Positions 1 through 7,076 are shown, numbered from the stretch's first letter. The stretch: DNA of 12,265 nt from Roseiarcus sp. (GCA_030153205.1 JASLHV010000082.1:1-12265); one strand, 5' to 3'. The notes: generated by a model not told the origin, from the letters alone. A program made the numbers and translations.

Positions 1-1181
1 CTGGAGAAACGGCCGGAGCCCCATGTATGTAGCCAGGGCAGTCCAAGAAAGTAGACGCCCTCGTAATCGGTCACGCCGCGGGCATGGATCGGCCTTCCGG
101 CGCCGTTGAAGACCGGCGCGTCGAGCCAGCGAAAGTCAGGCCGAAAGCCGATGCACCAGAGAACGCTGGTAATGTTCGACGTCGCCAGAGCAAGCGTCCC
201 GCGCTCCGCTGCCGGCGTCCAGACTGGCGCGTAAACACTGGGCGGCGGGGCGTCGAGGTTTTTTTCCGAGATATATTTGTCGATGCTGGCGTTGATGCTG
301 TTGTACGTCCGATCGGCGTCATCGAGACTTTCTTTCAATGTCTCTTCGAAGAAGAATTGACCGTGACGGAAGTCTCGCAACGGCCCGTAAAGCTCCATCC
401 CTTCCGAGGCGAATTTACGTAAATCGATGTCGCGGCCGCCGTCCCGCCCGGTGACATAGTGATTTGTGTTGTCGCGCACGCCTTCGCGCAAGGGATGCCG
501 TTCGACCGGCATGTCGTAGTAGTTCATATCGGCGAGCCAGGCAACGACGTCTCGGCCGCGATAGAAGCGAGCGCAGCGCGGCGCGCCGCCAACCGCGAGA
601 TAGACTTGCCGGCCGGCGAGATGGAGATCCTCGGCGATCTGCGCGCCGGACTGACCGGCGCCGACGACCAAAACAGCGCCGTCGGGTAGGGCCTGAGGAT
701 TGCGATATTGCTCTGAGTGAATTTGAACGATCGATTCTGGCAGGCGCTCGGCAAGGCGCGGCACGATGGGCTCGTGATAACCGCCGGACGCCGCGACAAT
801 ATGATCCGCATGATAAGCGCCGTCCGAAGTGAGCACGTCGAAACCGCCTTGCGAATGCGGGGTCACGCGCTCCACAGCGACGCCTTCGCGCAAAGGGGCG
901 TCGACCGCTTTGGCGAAGCCGCTGAGATAATCGAGAATTTCGTGCTTCACCATGAAGCCGTGCGGATCGGCCCCTCGATAAGGCCAGCCGGGCAAGTCGC
1001 ATTGCCAATTCGGCGTCACGAGGCAGAAGCTGTCCCACCGGCGTTTGTCCCATACATGAAGCGCACGATGTTTTTCGAACACGAGATGCTCGATGGCGCG
1101 CGCTTGCAAATGATAACTGATGGATAGACCCGCCTGGCCGGCGCCGACGACGATGACAGGAACGTGGCGTATATCGCTCAT
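1..1181 (-). CDS. Flavin-dependent oxidoreductase, MSMEG_0569 family (Nit1C cluster), 3' end cut by window
   Basis: The frame opens at an ATG at 1181 with a GGAG ribosome site six bases upstream. It reads 393 codons without a stop to the left edge, so the C-terminus lies outside the window. Two Rossmann motifs are visible: GAGQAG at residues 13-18 (FAD) and GAGQSG at 174-179 (NAD(P)H), the layout of flavin monooxygenases. The last visible residues, LPWLHTWGSGRFS, resemble the end of the MSMEG_0569 family, so only about 20-40 residues should be missing. It is the last gene of the Nit1C operon, 14 bp after the small MSMEG_0570-like gene, and corresponds to the oxidoreductase called nitH in cyanotrophic pseudomonads (symbol recalled, not verified). 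The natural substrate is unknown; a role in oxidising cyanide or a pathway intermediate is inference. Confidence 0.9.
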   Translation of the reverse strand, partial: MSDIRHVPVIVVGAGQAGLSISYHLQARAIEHLVFEKHRALHVWDKRRWDSFCLVTPNWQCDLPGWPYRGADPHGFMVKHEILDYLSGFAKAVDAPLREGVAVERVTPHSQGGFDVLTSDGAYHADHIVAASGGYHEPIVPRLAERLPESIVQIHSEQYRNPQALPDGAVLVVGAGQSGAQIAEDLHLAGRQVYLAVGGAPRCARFYRGRDVVAWLADMNYYDMPVERHPLREGVRDNTNHYVTGRDGGRDIDLRKFASEGMELYGPLRDFRHGQFFFEETLKESLDDADRTYNSINASIDKYISEKNLDAPPPSVYAPVWTPAAERGTLALATSNITSVLWCIGFRPDFRWLDAPVFNGAGRPIHARGVTDYEGVYFLGLPWLHTWGSGRFS

Positions 1182-1195
1182 CACGAACTCCAGCG

Positions 1196-1483
1196 TTATT
1201 CCTCGAAAGATTCGACTTGGACCGCAGCGCCGCGCTGCGTCGAGAATTTCGTGCAAGACTCCTCGATGCGGTGGAGCTGCCCGAGCGCGCGTGAGCAGGC
1301 CGATCCATATTTGGCTTTGACACGATCGCTGGCGATGAGGAGCGCTGTTCTGCAGCGGTCGCGAAAATCCTGTACCGCATAAGACGCGCCTGGCGTGAGA
1401 TGGTCCTTGACCACCAGGGAGGGCGAATAACAAGCCTCCTCTTCGCCATCCGGCCATCGGATATGAAAAAGCATTTCAGGCAT
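1196..1483 (-). CDS. MSMEG_0570-family nitrogen starvation response protein (95 aa)
   Basis: This small protein begins MPEMLFHIRWPDG and contains CYSPSLVV near residue 18, then a helical stretch with RVKAKYGSACS. These features match the MSMEG_0570 family, which occurs almost only in Nit1C clusters. The ATG at 1483 was chosen over longer in-frame starts because it opens the family-typical MPEM sequence and overlaps the end of the glycosyltransferase gene by 8 bp, implying coupled translation. Four cysteines (18, 44, 63, 77) are present; their role is unknown. There is no signal peptide or membrane segment. The biochemical function of the family is not known. It may be the unknown-function gene called nitG in pseudomonads, but I am not certain of that mapping. 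Confidence 0.88.
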   Translation of the reverse strand: MPEMLFHIRWPDGEEEACYSPSLVVKDHLTPGASYAVQDFRDRCRTALLIASDRVKAKYGSACSRALGQLHRIEESCTKFSTQRGAAVQVESFEE

Positions 1484-2621
1484 CGGCAGGCTCGCGCGCT
1501 CTTGCATAGGCGGCGATATGCGCTTTGGCGACATTGAGCCAATCGTGACGCGCCGCGACGACACGCCCGCGCGTGATCAGACGGGTGCGCGAGGAGGAGG
1601 CCGCGGCGACCAGCATCGCATCGGCGATCGTCGTCACATTGTGGGGATCGCACCAAGCGACATCGCCGTCGGAAAGATATTCAGCGAAAGGAGGGATTTT
1701 CCCGACAACGACCGGAAGGCCGCTCGCCATCGCTTCCAGGACGACAAGCCCGAAGCCCTCTTTGAGTGAGGGAAAGACCAATGCATCAGCGAGGCGATAA
1801 AGCGCCGGCATGGCGTCATCCGGGATGGGACCCGTGACGATGACCTCTTCGCCGCGCAGGCCAAGCTCTTCTCGCCGCAAGGCGAAGCGGCGCTGATAGT
1901 CGCCGTGGTCGAGGAGCGATGCGCCGCCGGCGATGACGAGCTGCGCGTCGCGGCGAATATTGCGGATTTGCGCAAAAGCCTCGAGGATATGAATGACGTT
2001 TTTGCGCTCTTCGACGCCGCCGACCGCCAAGAAAATGAGTCCGTTCCGAATACGGAGGTCCGCCCGCAAAGTAGCGTCGTGTCCGTCTGGAAACGGAGAA
2101 TAGCGGGCGCAGTCGACGCCGTTGCCGACAACGGTCGCGTCGCGGCTCAATCTGTCATTGAGGCTATCGCGCCATTTCCGACTGACGGTGAAAAGCTGGT
2201 CGGCTCGCGCGATCGAGCGGGTCTGCAGGGCATCGAGCCTATGATCGGCGAAGTCGTCGATATGGTGAACGGTCCGCGCGAAGGCCGTAATCAAACCCCG
2301 CTCTTTCAGCGTCGCGAGCGCATTGCCTGATATGCTGTCTTGCGCGTGATAGATGTCGAACCGGCGATGTTCAGGACGTTCGAAATACCGTAGATAATCG
2401 GCGATCCTCGTCTCTGCCATATCAGCGACGTCACCCTTGAAGGGCGCGACGGCGAATGGCGCGACGCCGGACAAAGTCCGGCGAAAGAAACCGGCGCCTT
2501 TGGCGTCGGGCGCGTGGACGACGGCCTCGTGGCCGAGCCGCGTCAAGGCGTCGCCGACCGCCAGCGCGTGAACGACGCCGCCGCGCGGATTTGTCGAATG
2601 CGCCAGAAGAGCGATCCTCAT
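1476..2621 (-). CDS. GT4-type glycosyltransferase, MSMEG_0565 family (Nit1C cluster)
   Basis: The 381-residue protein is a GT-B fold retaining glycosyltransferase. Its N-terminal domain opens with MRIALLAHSTNPRGGVVHAL, whose glycine pair at 14-15 is typical of GT4 nucleotide-sugar enzymes. The C-terminal domain has GGVEERKN (201-208) and the EX7E motif E288-E296 in EGFGLVVLE, which binds the nucleotide sugar. The ATG at 2621 overlaps the stop of the AIR-synthase gene as ATGA, and the 3' end overlaps the next gene by 8 bp. Cyanotrophic pseudomonad clusters, as I recall them, lack this gene, while mycobacterial clusters carry it. A sugar transferase in a nitrilase operon implies that a glycosylated product or intermediate is made. 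Donor and acceptor cannot be read from the sequence. Confidence 0.9.
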   Translation of the reverse strand: MRIALLAHSTNPRGGVVHALAVGDALTRLGHEAVVHAPDAKGAGFFRRTLSGVAPFAVAPFKGDVADMAETRIADYLRYFERPEHRRFDIYHAQDSISGNALATLKERGLITAFARTVHHIDDFADHRLDALQTRSIARADQLFTVSRKWRDSLNDRLSRDATVVGNGVDCARYSPFPDGHDATLRADLRIRNGLIFLAVGGVEERKNVIHILEAFAQIRNIRRDAQLVIAGGASLLDHGDYQRRFALRREELGLRGEEVIVTGPIPDDAMPALYRLADALVFPSLKEGFGLVVLEAMASGLPVVVGKIPPFAEYLSDGDVAWCDPHNVTTIADAMLVAAASSSRTRLITRGRVVAARHDWLNVAKAHIAAYARAREPADA

Positions 2622-3598
2622 GCGGCCGCCTCGCGCTTTGGCGGCGTGATCAGAGAGGCTTTCGAGAAGTCCCAGATGGTCTCAGTGACCGCGCCGTCCG
2701 TCATCGTGACGGCGGCGCCCGCACGAATGGCGCCAATATCAGCGGCGGCGATGTCGCGTTCGGCAAATCGCCGCAGGACCGTCGAGAGGTTCCAGGGCGG
2801 TACGGACAAAAGATAGCCGAAGCTTGGAAAGGTCAGCAGCCAGCGATCCCATGCAACGCTTCCAGGTTTCGGGATCGCGCGAATGTCGATGTCGATTGCC
2901 GCGCAAGAGCATTCGGCGAGCATCGCCGCCGTACCGATGATCCCGCCCTGGCTGATGTCTTTTGCGGCCCGGCAGAGGCCAGCGTCGGCGATCTCCTGCA
3001 GAAGCGCGATATCGCCGCGCAGTCGGGCAGGCGGCGCGTCTGTCGCCGCGTCCCAATTGGCGAAAGGCTCGCGGTAACGGCCTCGCAAATCGATCGCGGC
3101 GACGAGCCGGTCGCCCGGCCGCGCCTCGAAACTCGTCAGTAGATTTGCCGCGCGGCCGAGGATCGCGACCGAGAGCTGGCTGCGGTCAGTCTGAAGATTG
3201 GCGTGACCGCCGACGATCGGCACGCCGAATGTCTCAGCCGCCGCGCGTAAGCCATCAAGAAGCGGCGCCGCTTTGCCGTCGCCTTCGGCCCAGACGGCGT
3301 TGACGATCGCGACCGGGCGTCCGCCCATGGCGGCGACGTCCGACACATTGACCATGACGCCGCACCAGCCCGCGAACCAGGGATCAGCGGCGACGAACTC
3401 ATTGATGAAGCCCTCGATGGCGAAGAGCAGAAAGCCGTCGCCGTCCGGGATCGCCGCGCAATCATCGCCGACCGGGATGACGGATTGCGTCGAGAGCCCG
3501 AGCCTTTCGACGACGGGGCCGATATCGTTTTTCGCCGATAAACCGCGCCCGCGCCGAAGCTTTTCAGCGAGCGCGCCAAGGTCGAGGCCGGTCGGCAT
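2618..3598 (-). CDS. nitF: AIR synthase-related (PurM-like) protein, sll0787 family (NitF)
   Basis: The 326-residue protein has the two-domain PurM/SelD/ThiL-like ATP-binding architecture. Visible motifs are GDDCA (44-48), the nucleotide-site NVSDVAAMGG (84-93), IVGGHANLQT (128-137) and the second-domain loop KDISQGGIIG (213-222). These are the conserved ATP- and metal-binding segments of the family. It is not PurM itself: it is shorter, diverged and encoded outside any purine operon. Its start overlaps the GNAT stop by one base (TAATG) and its end overlaps the glycosyltransferase start (ATGA). By family analogy it probably uses ATP to activate an amide or carbonyl oxygen for a ring closure or amination. 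The substrate is unknown. Confidence 0.9.
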   Translation of the reverse strand: MPTGLDLGALAEKLRRGRGLSAKNDIGPVVERLGLSTQSVIPVGDDCAAIPDGDGFLLFAIEGFINEFVAADPWFAGWCGVMVNVSDVAAMGGRPVAIVNAVWAEGDGKAAPLLDGLRAAAETFGVPIVGGHANLQTDRSQLSVAILGRAANLLTSFEARPGDRLVAAIDLRGRYREPFANWDAATDAPPARLRGDIALLQEIADAGLCRAAKDISQGGIIGTAAMLAECSCAAIDIDIRAIPKPGSVAWDRWLLTFPSFGYLLSVPPWNLSTVLRRFAERDIAAADIGAIRAGAAVTMTDGAVTETIWDFSKASLITPPKREAAA

Positions 3599-4137
3599 TA
3601 CGCGGCCTTTCGCAGCGCCACGAACCCGGTCTCAGGCGCCGGGAAAGGCGGGTAGAAGGCGAGATCGGCCTCCATGAAATGGTGCGGCCGGCCATGCAGA
3701 TTGACCTCCTCCAGCGTCCGCCAATTAAGACGTTGGAACAGATCGGCGTTTTGACTCTGAACATGGGCGAGGAAGCGCCGGCAGCCGCGGGCATGGGCGG
3801 AAGAAACCGCCAAACGGATCAAGGAAACCCCAAGCGCGCCCACCTTTCGGTGATCGATAGCGACCGCGAGGCGCGATCCCCACCATAAACCGGGCTTTTC
3901 TTCGTGAATACGTACCGTCCCGACGACGGCGTCGGCGACGACGCCCATCAGTGAGAGAGCGACAATCGGAATGGCGCGTTCGTCGATCGCGTCTCCATCG
4001 TCGTCTTGAAAGAGCTTCTGCTCCTCGCAGAATACGACGCGCCTCAGCGCCCGGGCGCCGCGCAACTCCCATTCCTGGGTCGCGAATTTGATCTGATATT
4101 CGCTGGTGACAAAGGCGCTGAAAGGTTCGAAAATCAT
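3598..4137 (-). CDS. nitE: GNAT N-acyltransferase, MSMEG_0567/Sll0786 family (NitE)
   Basis: This 179-residue protein belongs to the GNAT fold. It has a FCEEQ segment near residue 36 and the acyl-CoA pyrophosphate loop around 97-105 (RKVGALGVS), which is somewhat degenerate compared with the usual R/Q-x-x-G-x-G/A. A TTG at 4143 is also in frame, but the ATG at 4137 was chosen because it forms a perfect ATGA overlap with the radical SAM stop and gives the family-like start MIFEPFSAF. It is the fourth gene of the operon. It is expected to transfer an acyl group from an acyl-CoA or acyl-carrier donor to an amine; neither donor nor acceptor is known for this family. Confidence 0.9.
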   Translation of the reverse strand: MIFEPFSAFVTSEYQIKFATQEWELRGARALRRVVFCEEQKLFQDDDGDAIDERAIPIVALSLMGVVADAVVGTVRIHEEKPGLWWGSRLAVAIDHRKVGALGVSLIRLAVSSAHARGCRRFLAHVQSQNADLFQRLNWRTLEEVNLHGRPHHFMEADLAFYPPFPAPETGFVALRKAA

Positions 4138-5249
4138 GCGCAACCTCCGCGCATCGCCGCGCCGCGTTCAAAGGTCGACAGCGCCGAACAGGCGCCGCAT
4201 TTGGCGCATCCCGCTTTGACGTCGGCAGATTTGAGACCGCCTGCGATCAACATTTCCGCCAGAGGGCCGAGCAGGGCGTTCATGAAGGCGGCGGAGGGCG
4301 TCGGGTGACTCTCGAGCGGCGTTCCGGAAATCGGCACGAATGGAACGACGAAAGGATAGACGCCGATGGCGATCATCCGTTGGCAGGCGTCGAGAATTTC
4401 TTCCCGCGTATCGCCGAGGCCGGCGAGAACGTACGAAGAGACTTGCCCACGACTAAAGACCGGGACAGCCGCTTCGAACGCCCGGAAATACCGCCCGACC
4501 GAGACTTGCGCCTTGCCGGGCATGATCCGACGCCGTACCGGTTCGGTGACGGCTTCGAGATGCATGCCGAGGGCGTCCGCGCCGGCTTCCTTCATCCGGC
4601 CGAACCAGGCGTCGTCATCAGGGGGTTCGCATTGGACTTGAATGGGAAGATCGACGGCCGCTTTCACCGCAGCGGCGCTTTCGGCAAGGATCGAGGCGCC
4701 GCGGTCCGCGCCGGGCGGCGTGCCCGTCGTCATCACCATATGTTTGACGCCATCCAGGGCGACCGCCGCTTTCGCGACTTCGGCGAGCTGAGCGGGGGTC
4801 TTTCTCTCGACCGTTCGCCCCGCGGCGAGCGATTGCCCGATTGCGCAGAACTGACAGGTCTTCGTTCGGCTCTGATAACGGATACAGGTCTGAAGAACTG
4901 TCGTTGCGAGCACGTCACGTCCATGCAGGACGGCTATTTTTGAATAGGGAACGCCATCTTCGGTTTTGAGCGCATAGAATTTCGGCTGCGACGGAAAGCT
5001 CGCCTCGGCTATGGCGACATCGCCACGGAGGATGCGGCTACGGCCGAAAGCGTCGGGCTTCTCGACGAGATAAGGGCTCTCGAAGGCGGGCGCGGTATGC
5101 ACCGGCGCCATGATCGTGACGCCGTCGATGGTGATCGCTTTATGATCAGAAGGTCCAGCGCCGCCTCTCCGGCTGTCGGCGCCAGCCTTGGGATCAACGA
5201 GACGAACTCCGTAGGACTGCAACTCGTTGATCAGTTCTTCCGTCTTCAT
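4134..5249 (-). CDS. nitD: Radical SAM protein, MSMEG_0568 family (NitD)
   Basis: The 371-residue protein carries the cluster-binding cysteines C122, C132 and C135 in CIRYQSRTKTCQFCAIG. This CX9CX2C spacing is much wider than the canonical CX3CX2C. Beyond it come MTTGTPPG (173-180), a glycine-rich SAM-site region, and GQVSSYVLAGLGDTREE (268-284). A C-terminal cysteine set, C348-X2-C351-X2-C354, with C370 nearby, could hold an auxiliary iron-sulfur cluster. The ATG at 5249 was chosen because GAGG lies nine bases upstream; a TTG at 5258 sits too close to the same ribosome site. The gene overlaps the nitrilase 3' end by 56 bp and the GNAT start by 4 bp. It probably catalyses a radical rearrangement or C-C/C-N bond step; the reaction is unknown. 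Confidence 0.92.
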   Translation of the reverse strand: MKTEELINELQSYGVRLVDPKAGADSRRGGAGPSDHKAITIDGVTIMAPVHTAPAFESPYLVEKPDAFGRSRILRGDVAIAEASFPSQPKFYALKTEDGVPYSKIAVLHGRDVLATTVLQTCIRYQSRTKTCQFCAIGQSLAAGRTVERKTPAQLAEVAKAAVALDGVKHMVMTTGTPPGADRGASILAESAAAVKAAVDLPIQVQCEPPDDDAWFGRMKEAGADALGMHLEAVTEPVRRRIMPGKAQVSVGRYFRAFEAAVPVFSRGQVSSYVLAGLGDTREEILDACQRMIAIGVYPFVVPFVPISGTPLESHPTPSAAFMNALLGPLAEMLIAGGLKSADVKAGCAKCGACSALSTFERGAAMRGGCA

Positions 5250-6246
5250 AGCGATCAACCTCGTCGGTCGGGGCCACCGGACTGCGTGTATTTTGCCGGG
5301 AAGAAAGCTCGGCGTCGGCCGCTTTCATCGCGGGCTTGGGACGATCGTCGAGCGTGAGGCTCAACAGTTCAGGACGGGCATAATGGCCGACGCTGTCCAT
5401 CATGCGCTTACGCTTGACGATCAGACTCATGTCGAGATCGGCGATCAGAATTCCCTCGCCGGTCGTAAGCGGCGGAACAAGATGCTTGCCCTCCGGCGAG
5501 ATGATCGCCGTCATGCAGCCGCCGATTAGTCCCTTGCGGAGCTTCTCGTCCGGCGATATTCGCGCGATCTGATCGTCGGTCAGCCAACCGGTCGCGTTAA
5601 CGACAAAGCAGCCCGATTCGAGCGCGTGATGCCGGATCGTGACTTCGATCTGCTCGGCGAAGATCGGGCCGACCAGAGAACCTGGAAATTGCGAGACATG
5701 AATTTCCTCATGCTGCGCCATCAGGGCGTAGCGGGCGAGGGGATTGTAATGCTCCCAGCAGGCGAGCGCGCCGACGCGCCCGACAGCGGTTTCGACGACT
5801 TGGAGGCCGGATCCGTCACCCTGGCCCCAGATCATTCGCTCATGAAAGGTCGGCGTGATCTTTCGGCGTTTGAGTTTGAGGCCGCCGTCGGCGTCGAAAA
5901 TCAACTGAGCATTGTACAAAGATCCATGATCGCGTTCGTTGACGCCGAGAACGATAACGACGCCAAGGCGGCGCGCAGCGGCGCTGACCGCCTCGGTCGC
6001 CGCGCTCGGCACGACGACGGCATGTTCGTAGAGTCGCACATGCTCGCCGCCGGTCGCCACGGGCGGATGGACGAAAGAGAAATAGGGGTACCAAGGTACG
6101 AAAGTCTCGGGGAAGACCACGAGCTTCGCGCCCTTGCCGGCGGCCTCCGCCGTCGCGGCGAGCACCCGCTCCAGCGTGGCCGCCTGGGTATCGAGATCCG
6201 GCGCGATCTGCACCGCCGCGACACGGATCACGCGTTTGTCCGACAT
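5194..6246 (-). CDS. nitC: Nit1-type nitrilase, sll0784 family (NitC)
   Basis: This carbon-nitrogen hydrolase converts organic nitriles to carboxylic acids and ammonia through a cysteine thioimidate. The catalytic triad is visible: E47 in FPETFVPWYP, K129 in RRKITPTFHER (with accessory E136) and C163 in ACWEHYNP. The FVPWYPYF and WGQGDGSG segments are typical of true nitrilases rather than amidases. The ATG at 6246 is preceded by GGAGGA at good spacing. In Pseudomonas the orthologous nitC is needed for growth on cyanide. The 350-residue product has a tail after DDRP (about residue 302) that looks longer than usual and reads through 56 bp of the radical SAM gene. No signal peptide is visible, so it should be cytosolic; members of the superfamily form spirals or oligomers. 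Confidence 0.95.
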   Translation of the reverse strand: MSDKRVIRVAAVQIAPDLDTQAATLERVLAATAEAAGKGAKLVVFPETFVPWYPYFSFVHPPVATGGEHVRLYEHAVVVPSAATEAVSAAARRLGVVIVLGVNERDHGSLYNAQLIFDADGGLKLKRRKITPTFHERMIWGQGDGSGLQVVETAVGRVGALACWEHYNPLARYALMAQHEEIHVSQFPGSLVGPIFAEQIEVTIRHHALESGCFVVNATGWLTDDQIARISPDEKLRKGLIGGCMTAIISPEGKHLVPPLTTGEGILIADLDMSLIVKRKRMMDSVGHYARPELLSLTLDDRPKPAMKAADAELSSRQNTRSPVAPTDEVDRYEDGRTDQRVAVLRSSSR

Positions 6247-6274
6247 CTCTTCCTCCGCCGTCGGGTGAAGACGC

Positions 6275-6757
6275 CTAAAGGGTCCAGGTGTTGAGGATGA
6301 ACGCGCCGTCCTTGCGGTGAAGCAGGATGAGGTCGAGGACGTCGAGAGGGCTGATCGGGGTAATGCCGGGCATCAGCGATGGTTCGCCGTGGCCGTATAA
6401 CGCCTGAAGCGCGAAGCGGCAGGCGTAGACCTTGCCGCCGTCGGTCATGATCTTCTCGAGGCGGTTGTTGAAATTGAGATGGCCGGGGAAAGCTTCATCG
6501 CCGAGCTTCGGAAAGCCGCGCTGAACGCCGAGGGTCACGCCAGGCCCATAGAGGAGGACGGAGGTCTGGAAGCCTTTTTGGATCAGCCGGGAGGCTTGAA
6601 GAAGATTGACCAGGCCGATCGACCCCTCAAAGGCCACGGTATGAAAAGTGACGAGCGCCTTCTCCCCAGGCGCGGCCTTCACGTCCTCGAAGACCTTCGA
6701 TTCATAATCGACGAGATAATCGCCCTTTTGGTTGGCGGGCTTGGTTACTGTCGGCAT
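6275..6757 (-). CDS. nitB: MSMEG_0572/Sll0783-family nitrogen starvation response protein (NitB)
   Basis: This 160-residue protein starts MPTVTKPANQKGDYLVDYE at the ATG at 6757, with a GGGGAG ribosome site just upstream; a longer reading from a TTG at 6814 would start before any supported ribosome site. The stretch VTFHTVAFEGSIGLVNLLQ to LLYGPGV (about 36-74) and the single cysteine C113 in GGKVYACRFALQ resemble the small DsrE/DsrF-like fold, which is my inference. The family is named for Synechocystis Sll0783, whose loss affects polyhydroxybutyrate accumulation under nitrogen starvation. It is the first gene of the Nit1C operon, 28 bp before the nitrilase, and is read from a sigma-54-type promoter. 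Its molecular role is unknown. Confidence 0.9.
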   Translation of the reverse strand: MPTVTKPANQKGDYLVDYESKVFEDVKAAPGEKALVTFHTVAFEGSIGLVNLLQASRLIQKGFQTSVLLYGPGVTLGVQRGFPKLGDEAFPGHLNFNNRLEKIMTDGGKVYACRFALQALYGHGEPSLMPGITPISPLDVLDLILLHRKDGAFILNTWTL

Positions 6758-6805
6758 GGAGCTCCCCGTGGTCACGCGCCGTCGTCGCGGCTGCGTCATG
6801 AAGAT

Positions 6806-6822
6806 TGCAATCAATGTGCCAA
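6806..6822 (-). promoter_or_regulatory. Sigma-54 (-24/-12) promoter for the Nit1C operon
   Basis: The minus strand reads TTGGCACATTGATTGCA, matching the sigma-54 consensus TGGCACG-N4-TTGCW with one deviation (A for the G after TGGCAC) and exact spacing. TGGCAC lies at 6816-6821 and TTGCA at 6806-6810. Transcription would start near 6796, leaving a leader of about 39 bases before nitB. This fits the known control of pseudomonad nit1C by the sigma-54 activator NitA. No such activator gene is in this window. Confidence 0.82.
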
Positions 6823-6829
6823 TTGACTG
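6823..6829 (+). promoter_or_regulatory. TTGACTG half-site next to the sigma-54 -24 element
   Basis: This 7-mer is identical to the inner part of the palindrome's right arm at 7023-7029, exactly 200 bp away. It begins one base beyond the TTGGCAC box of the nitB promoter. A protein bound here would touch or block sigma-54 RNA polymerase. Confidence 0.5.
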
Positions 6830-6899
6830 CGTTCATGATCCAATCATTAAGCGATTGATTCTGTTTGACGTTGCAGATAGGTCAGAAGCGCGGACCCAT

Positions 6900-6914
6900 T
6901 TGAGCGGCGCTCAA
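6900..6914. promoter_or_regulatory. Palindrome TTGAGC-GGC-GCTCAA
   Basis: A 6-bp perfect inverted repeat with a 3-bp centre. It sits about 104-118 bp upstream of the predicted sigma-54 start site, which is the usual distance for an activator-binding site. A weaker repeat, AATCC-GCA-GGATT, follows at 6913-6925. Confidence 0.45.
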
Positions 6915-7001
6915 TCCGCAGGATTTATGCTGATTTGATGAGCAGAAAGCGTGCGTACAACAAGGGCAGCGGCAGTTATTTACGGAAGCTTCGGCTAGCG
7001 G

Positions 7002-7034
7002 CAATCCAGTCAATGCAAGCAGTTGACTGGATTG
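7002..7034. promoter_or_regulatory. Perfect 12-bp inverted repeat, probable operator
   Basis: The arms CAATCCAGTCAA (7002-7013) and TTGACTGGATTG (7023-7034) are exact reverse complements separated by nine bases. The element lies about 220 bp upstream of the predicted nitB start site and about 117 bp before the regulator gene. It is either the operator of the adjacent MocR regulator or the upstream activating sequence of a sigma-54 activator. There is no T-run, so it is unlikely to be a terminator. Confidence 0.8.
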
Positions 7035-7054
7035 ATTCTGCGCATTTTTCATTC

Positions 7055-7076
7055 CCAAGCGGCCCAGCGCGCTTGG
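7055..7076. promoter_or_regulatory. Inverted repeat CCAAGCG-N8-CGCTTGG
   Basis: A 7-bp perfect inverted repeat with an 8-base spacer between the large palindrome and the regulator gene. It could be another protein-binding site. No poly-T follows. Confidence 0.35.

Larger units (their letters stand above)
6853..7040 (+). repeat. 11-bp direct repeat GATTGATTCTG (6853-6863 and 7030-7040)
   Basis: GATTGATTCTG occurs twice in the same orientation, 177 bp apart. The second copy overlaps the right arm of the perfect palindrome. MocR-type regulators often bind spaced direct repeats, so this may be part of the same binding array. Confidence 0.55.

Noticed and set aside
415..1656. A 413-codon open frame on the minus strand
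   Set aside because: It overlaps the flavin oxidoreductase, the MSMEG_0570-like gene and the glycosyltransferase end in another frame. The translation is arginine-rich and lacks motifs.
4305..4943. A 212-codon plus-strand open frame
   Set aside because: It is antisense within the radical SAM gene and has no domain or ribosome site.
5626..6294. A 222-codon plus-strand open frame
   Set aside because: It is antisense to the nitrilase, whose triad is intact, and it has no recognisable features.
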